Assembly (NCBI GenBank): GCA_000715855.1
Contig: KL571269.1
Span: 5,680 to 14,977, forward strand
DNA from: Actinoplanes liguriensis
GTDB lineage: Bacteria > Actinomycetota > Actinomycetes > Mycobacteriales > Micromonosporaceae
Length of the DNA: 9,298 nt
Reading direction: 5' to 3'
Positions 6,555 through 9,298 of the stretch are shown in pieces; within the stretch, counting starts at the first letter, position 1; each line of letters begins with the position of its first letter. The notes below the pieces were generated by a model. The model had not been told where the DNA came from, searched no databases, and was given only the letters and a program-made list of their open reading frames with translations. The translations under genes were made by a program, and so were the position numbers.

Positions 6555-7706
6555 TCACTTGACGTACTGGCCGATGTCGGTCGCCGTGTCGGCGCCGGCG
6601 CTGGTCCACTGGCCGCTCTTGACGACGCCGTACCAGACGCTGCTGTTGAACATCCGCGGGTAGTTCGTGCTGCTCCTCGTCTTGGTGAAGTCCAGCGCCG
6701 GGAACGTCATCACCTGCACGCCGGTCATCCCGTTCAGCCTGTCCAGCAGGCCCTTCGCGGACTTGTCGGAGAGCCCGGTGAGCGCCTGCCTCAGCAGCTG
6801 CGTCGCCGAGTAGCCGATGACCGAGAACTCGTTCGGGATCGCGTCCTTGCTGTACGCCGACAGGTCGGTGAGGAACTGCTGGGACGGCGCGAGCGGCGTG
6901 TCCGAGGCGCCCTTGATGCCCTCCGCGGTCGCCCCGAGCGCGGCGATGACCTGCGGCTGGAGCACTCCGGGAGGCGCGTACAGGGTGGCCTTGCCGCCGG
7001 CCTTGCGGATCGCGGCAAACACCTTCGCGGCGTCGTTGCCGCCACCGCCGAAGGCCAGGCAGTCCGGGTTCTTGGCGAGCGCGTCGGCCACGGTCGGCGT
7101 GACGTCGGTGGTGCCCGAGGTGAACTGGATGACCGTGCCGGACGGGCCGAACACGTCCTTCGCCTGCTGGTAGGTGACGTCGCTGCCGGCGTCGTTGGCG
7201 CCGATGAAGACCGGCGTCCGGCAGCCGTCCGCGACCATCTGGCTGAACGTGCCGACGTACCCGCCGACCGTGCCGATCGAGACCGGGAACGACACCTTGC
7301 TCTGGTACTCGGTCGGCGTGCCCTGCAGGAACCCGAGGTAGGGGACGTTGCCGGCCTCCAGGATCGGCAGGGTCTGGCTCGGCGCGTACGGGTCGAAGCC
7401 GCCGACCACCGCCGTCCACTTCTCGGTGACCGCCTGCCGGGCGCAGGCCGCGTCCCGGTTCGGGTCGCCGGCGTTGTCGCAGACCTTGAGCTCGATCTTC
7501 TTGCCGTCGACGCCGCCCGCGTCGTTGATCACCTTCAGGCCGGCCTTGACGCCGTCGACGGACCAGGTGTTGACGAAGGCGGCGCTGGTGGCCGCGCTCG
7601 TGGTGGCGAACATGCCGACGGTGATGGTGTCGCTGTTGCTGCCGCTGGCCTTGCTGCAGCCGGTGAGAGCGAGGGCCACGGCGGTTATCACAGCTATCTT
7701 TTTCAT
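6555..7706 (-). CDS. LIV-type ABC transporter substrate-binding lipoprotein
   Basis: This 383-residue protein of the periplasmic-binding-protein-like I family (LivJ/LivK type) captures the substrate outside the membrane and delivers it to the fused permease. A short lipoprotein signal is clear: MKKIAVITAVALALTGC, with the lipidated Cys at position 17. The mature part begins with a Ser-rich tether, then DTITVGMFATTSAATSAA. NDAGGVDGKKIELKVCDNAGD at about 61-81 is characteristic of the family, and the Cys in VCDN plus the one in AACARQA may form a disulphide. The ATG at 7706 has AAAAGGG eight bases upstream and begins 14 bases after the dehydrogenase stop. Binding specificity cannot be read from sequence alone. 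Its place in a deglycosidase operon suggests an aromatic glycoside rather than an amino acid. Confidence 0.93.
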   Translation of the reverse strand: MKKIAVITAVALALTGCSKASGSNSDTITVGMFATTSAATSAAFVNTWSVDGVKAGLKVINDAGGVDGKKIELKVCDNAGDPNRDAACARQAVTEKWTAVVGGFDPYAPSQTLPILEAGNVPYLGFLQGTPTEYQSKVSFPVSIGTVGGYVGTFSQMVADGCRTPVFIGANDAGSDVTYQQAKDVFGPSGTVIQFTSGTTDVTPTVADALAKNPDCLAFGGGGNDAAKVFAAIRKAGGKATLYAPPGVLQPQVIAALGATAEGIKGASDTPLAPSQQFLTDLSAYSKDAIPNEFSVIGYSATQLLRQALTGLSDKSAKGLLDRLNGMTGVQVMTFPALDFTKTRSSTNYPRMFNSSVWYGVVKSGQWTSAGADTATDIGQYVK

Positions 7707-7720
7707 GATTTATACCCTTT

Positions 7721-8773
7721 TCAGACGTCGATCCAGGTGTCGCCGGCGGCCGAGCGCAGCACCGCGGCGGTGAGCCGGGCCGCACGCAGCCCGTCAGCAA
7801 AGGTGGGAAGTCCGTCAGGCTTGTCCGCCTGTATCGCCGCATAGGTGTCAGCGACGAACGCGTCGAAGCAGTCCTGATAACCCTGCGGATGGCCCGCGGG
7901 GACGATGTCCTGCCTGGTGGGATGGGTGCCGCGGGCGATTTGCCGGTTCTCGGAAAGGCCGCCGACCCACAGCGTCTCGGGCGCCTCCTGATCGAAACTC
8001 ACGCTCTCCGCAGCGCCGTCGAGCGAGAACCACAGCCGGTTCTTGCGCCCCGGGCTGACCTGGCTGACCGTCAGATTCCCGAGCGCACCCCGGTCGGTCT
8101 CGAAGAGCAGCACCGCCGCGTCCTCGGTCGCGACCGCCCGGCCGCCGCGCTCCGGCACCGCCGTGTGCAGCCGTGCCGACAGCCGGGTGATCCGGTGGCC
8201 GCTGACGAACTCGACCAGGTCGCACCAGTGCACGCCGATGTCGGCGAACGCGCGGGACGGCCCGCCGTGCGCCGGGTCCACCCGCCAGTCGTCGGCGGCC
8301 GGGTCGGCGAGCCAGTCCTGCAGGTACGAGCCGTGCAGCAGCCGCAACGGCCCGGTCTCGCCGGCCGCGACCCGCTGCCGGGCCAGCCGCACGGCCGGAT
8401 AGAAGCGGTAGACGAACGGAACCGTCGCGACCTTCCCCGACGCCTCCGCCGCGGAGGCGAGCCCGGTCGCCTCGCCGAGGCTGACGGCGAGGGGCTTTTC
8501 GCAGATCACGTGCTTGCCGGCGGCCAGCGCGGCCCGGACCAGCGGCCCGTGCGTGGCGTTCGGCGTGCAGACGTGGACGACGTCCACATCGTCGGCGGCG
8601 ATCAGTTCCGCCGCCGACTCCGTCTTCGTGGTCGCGCCGAACCGTTCCGCCGCGGCCAGCGACGACGCGGGCGACGATCCGGCGACCCGGGTGAGGATCG
8701 CGCCGCTGCGGCGGATCGCCCGGGTGTGCACGGCGCCCATGAAGCCGCCGCCGATGACTCCGGCTCGCATCAT
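7721..8773 (-). CDS. Gfo/Idh/MocA family NAD(P)-dependent sugar dehydrogenase
   Basis: This 350-residue oxidoreductase is the first gene of the operon. The N-terminal Rossmann fold has the dinucleotide motif VIGGGFMG (Gly8-x-Gly10-x-x-Gly13), CTPNATH at 69-75 and the EKP motif (Glu92-Lys93-Pro94) with the conserved Lys. The C-terminal half has DIGVHWCDL, where Asp178, His182 and Asp185 are the expected catalytic-site residues. Members oxidise or reduce sugar hydroxyls. In known C-glycoside pathways DgpA, of this family, oxidises the sugar C3 hydroxyl so that the alpha/beta deglycosidase can act. I infer the same step here from context. Two ATGs stand side by side at 8773 and 8770; GAGGAGGG seven bases before the first favours 8773. 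Length and motifs are complete. Alternatives include an inositol- or glucose-type dehydrogenase acting on the released sugar. Confidence 0.92.
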   Translation of the reverse strand: MMRAGVIGGGFMGAVHTRAIRRSGAILTRVAGSSPASSLAAAERFGATTKTESAAELIAADDVDVVHVCTPNATHGPLVRAALAAGKHVICEKPLAVSLGEATGLASAAEASGKVATVPFVYRFYPAVRLARQRVAAGETGPLRLLHGSYLQDWLADPAADDWRVDPAHGGPSRAFADIGVHWCDLVEFVSGHRITRLSARLHTAVPERGGRAVATEDAAVLLFETDRGALGNLTVSQVSPGRKNRLWFSLDGAAESVSFDQEAPETLWVGGLSENRQIARGTHPTRQDIVPAGHPQGYQDCFDAFVADTYAAIQADKPDGLPTFADGLRAARLTAAVLRSAAGDTWIDV

Positions 8774-8780
8774 GTCGCGG

Positions 8781-8788
8781 CCCTCCTC
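8781..8788 (-). promoter_or_regulatory. Ribosome binding site of the dehydrogenase gene
   Basis: The minus strand reads GAGGAGGG with seven bases to the ATG at 8773. This spacing supports the first of two adjacent ATG codons as the start. Confidence 0.7.
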
Positions 8789-8816
8789 GGTGTGACCTGG
8801 ACAACTTGTTGCGCCG

Positions 8817-8846
8817 ATACTTCTTCCTGTTACCGGAAGAAGTCAA
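8817..8846 (-). promoter_or_regulatory. Putative sigma-70 type promoter of the catabolic operon
   Basis: On the minus strand TTGACT (8846-8841) is a five-of-six match to the -35 consensus. After an 18-base spacer comes AAGTAT (8822-8817), a weak -10 box that keeps the conserved A at position 2 and the AT end. Transcription would start near 8810, leaving a leader of roughly 37 bases before the ribosome site and ATG. The inverted repeat at 8819-8843 fills the space between the two boxes, which supports a regulated promoter. The -10 box is the weak part of the case. Confidence 0.5.
8819..8843. promoter_or_regulatory. 25-base inverted repeat, probable operator of the ROK regulator
   Basis: The arms ACTTCTTCC and GGAAGAAGT are perfect 9-base reverse complements separated by TGTTACC. 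Two further inner base pairs (G-C and T-A) also match, so only one pair fails in the whole palindrome. It overlaps the end of the -35 box and the start of the -10 box of the operon promoter, an ideal place for a repressor to block RNA polymerase. The adjacent divergent ROK gene is the natural candidate for the protein that binds. It is not followed by a T run and is therefore unlikely to be a terminator. Confidence 0.65.
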
Positions 8847-8917
8847 CGATGTAACGGTGATGGCTGCCATAAGTCAGGCCGATAGTGCCGCTTCTTTTGT
8901 CGAAAGCCGGAGGAAGT

Positions 8918-8929
8918 TAGGCTGACCCG
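8918..8929 (+). promoter_or_regulatory. Putative -10 box giving a leaderless regulator transcript
   Basis: TAGGCT at 8918-8923 fits the actinobacterial -10 pattern TAnnnT. Transcription starting about seven bases later would begin on the GTG start codon at 8930, giving a leaderless mRNA, which is common in actinomycetes. A poor -35 candidate, TTGTCG at 8897-8902, lies 15 bases upstream. The only purine-rich stretch that could serve as a ribosome site (GGAGGAAG, 8909-8916) is 13 bases from the GTG, rather far for normal use. Confidence 0.35.
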
Positions 8930-9298
8930 GTGCCCAGCGAACGCATCAACGGCCTCGCCGCCGTCCTCGGCGCGGTCCGTGCCGGCCCCGGCGTCACCCA
9001 GCCCCTGCTCGTCGAGCAGGTCGGCCTCGGCCGCAGCCAGGTCGCCCAGCGGGTCGCCGAGCTGGAGACGGCCGGCCTGATCGAGGGCGCCGGCCTCGGC
9101 CCGTCCTCCGGTGGCCGCGCGCCCCGGCGGCTGCGGCTCAGTGCGGAGGCGGCTGCGGCTCAGTGCGGACCGCGGCCGGGTGCTCGGCGTCGACATCGCC
9201 GCCACCGAGCTGGTCGTCGGGCTGGCCGACCTGACCGGCGCGGTGCTGGCCACCCGCGGGCAGGCGATCGACGTGGCGGACGGGCCGGAGCCGGTGCT
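8930..9298 (+). pseudogene. ROK-family transcriptional regulator, 3'-partial, frame broken by a 22-base duplication
   Basis: The GTG at 8930 opens a frame encoding a winged helix-turn-helix. Residues 20-51 contain GVTQPLLVEQVGLGRSQVAQ and RVAELETAGLI, and a basic wing GGRAPRRLRLS follows. A perfect 22-base tandem duplication (9126-9147 and 9148-9169) then shifts the frame by one. Without one copy the protein reads on smoothly as SADRGRVLGVDIAATELVV and GLADLTGAVLATRGQAIDV, the beginning of a ROK sugar-binding domain. As it stands the original frame turns Arg/Gly-rich without homology and meets no stop before the window ends. ROK regulators usually repress sugar catabolism genes until a sugar binds. 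Divergent from the operon and facing its operator-like palindrome, this is its probable regulator. The lesion may be real or an error close to the contig end. Confidence 0.8.
9126..9169. repeat. Perfect 22-base tandem duplication, two copies
   Basis: The unit starts GGCGGCTGCGG and ends CTCAGTGCGGA. The copies lie at 9126-9147 and 9148-9169, are identical and abut exactly; the bases on either side do not extend the match. Since 22 is not a multiple of three, the extra copy shifts the reading frame of the ROK regulator. Confidence 0.95.

Noticed and set aside
8802..8811. Small inverted repeat CAAC-TT-GTTG in the leader
   Set aside because: Four-base arms are too short to support an operator or hairpin claim.
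8828..8859. Possible direct repeat TGTTACCGG / TGTAACGGT next to the operator
   Set aside because: The copies differ at several positions and overlap the clearer palindrome. They may be chance similarity.

Overview
The window looks like one end-clipped contig from a high-GC actinomycete. GC-rich third codon positions, GTG starts, a ROK regulator and a fused LIV-type transporter all point that way. A member of the Micromonosporaceae or a relative is plausible, but nothing here fixes the genus. Bases 3-21 are the Tn5/Nextera mosaic end, i.e. leftover sequencing adapter, so genomic sequence probably begins near base 22.

Nearly everything real is on the minus strand, in a single tightly packed operon that reads from 8773 down past the left edge. 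In transcription order it encodes: a Gfo/Idh/MocA dehydrogenase (8773-7721); a lipoprotein substrate-binding protein of the LIV type (7706-6555); one 894-residue polypeptide joining both LIV permeases and the LivG ATPase (6535-3851); a possible 30-residue peptide (3854-3762); the LivF ATPase (3765-3061); a fusion of a C-glycoside deglycosidase beta-subunit domain (formerly DUF6379) to a sugar-isomerase-type TIM barrel (3057-1792); a free TIM barrel (1795-785); a free beta subunit (785-393); and the N-terminal part of a third TIM barrel (400 to the edge). Junctions are overlaps of 1-8 bases or gaps of at most 19 bases.

A ROK-family regulator diverges from 8930 to the right edge. The 156-base gap between it and the operon holds a plausible promoter for the operon, a 25-base inverted repeat sitting between its -35 and -10 boxes, and a -10-like box that would make the regulator transcript leaderless. 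The regulator's frame is broken by a perfect 22-base tandem duplication about 130 bases before the contig end. This is either a real mutation or an edge artefact.

Together the genes suggest uptake of a glycoside through a LIV-type ABC importer, oxidation of its sugar (by analogy with DgpA, giving a 3-oxo-glycoside), and cleavage by metal-dependent deglycosidase alpha/beta enzymes, under control of a sugar-sensing ROK repressor. Family membership is well supported by sequence. The C-glycoside substrate is inference from the beta-subunit domains and the company they keep. The most unusual points are the beta-alpha fusion, the second, unfused beta subunit flanked by two TIM barrels, and the pairing of this chemistry with a LIV-type rather than a sugar-type importer.
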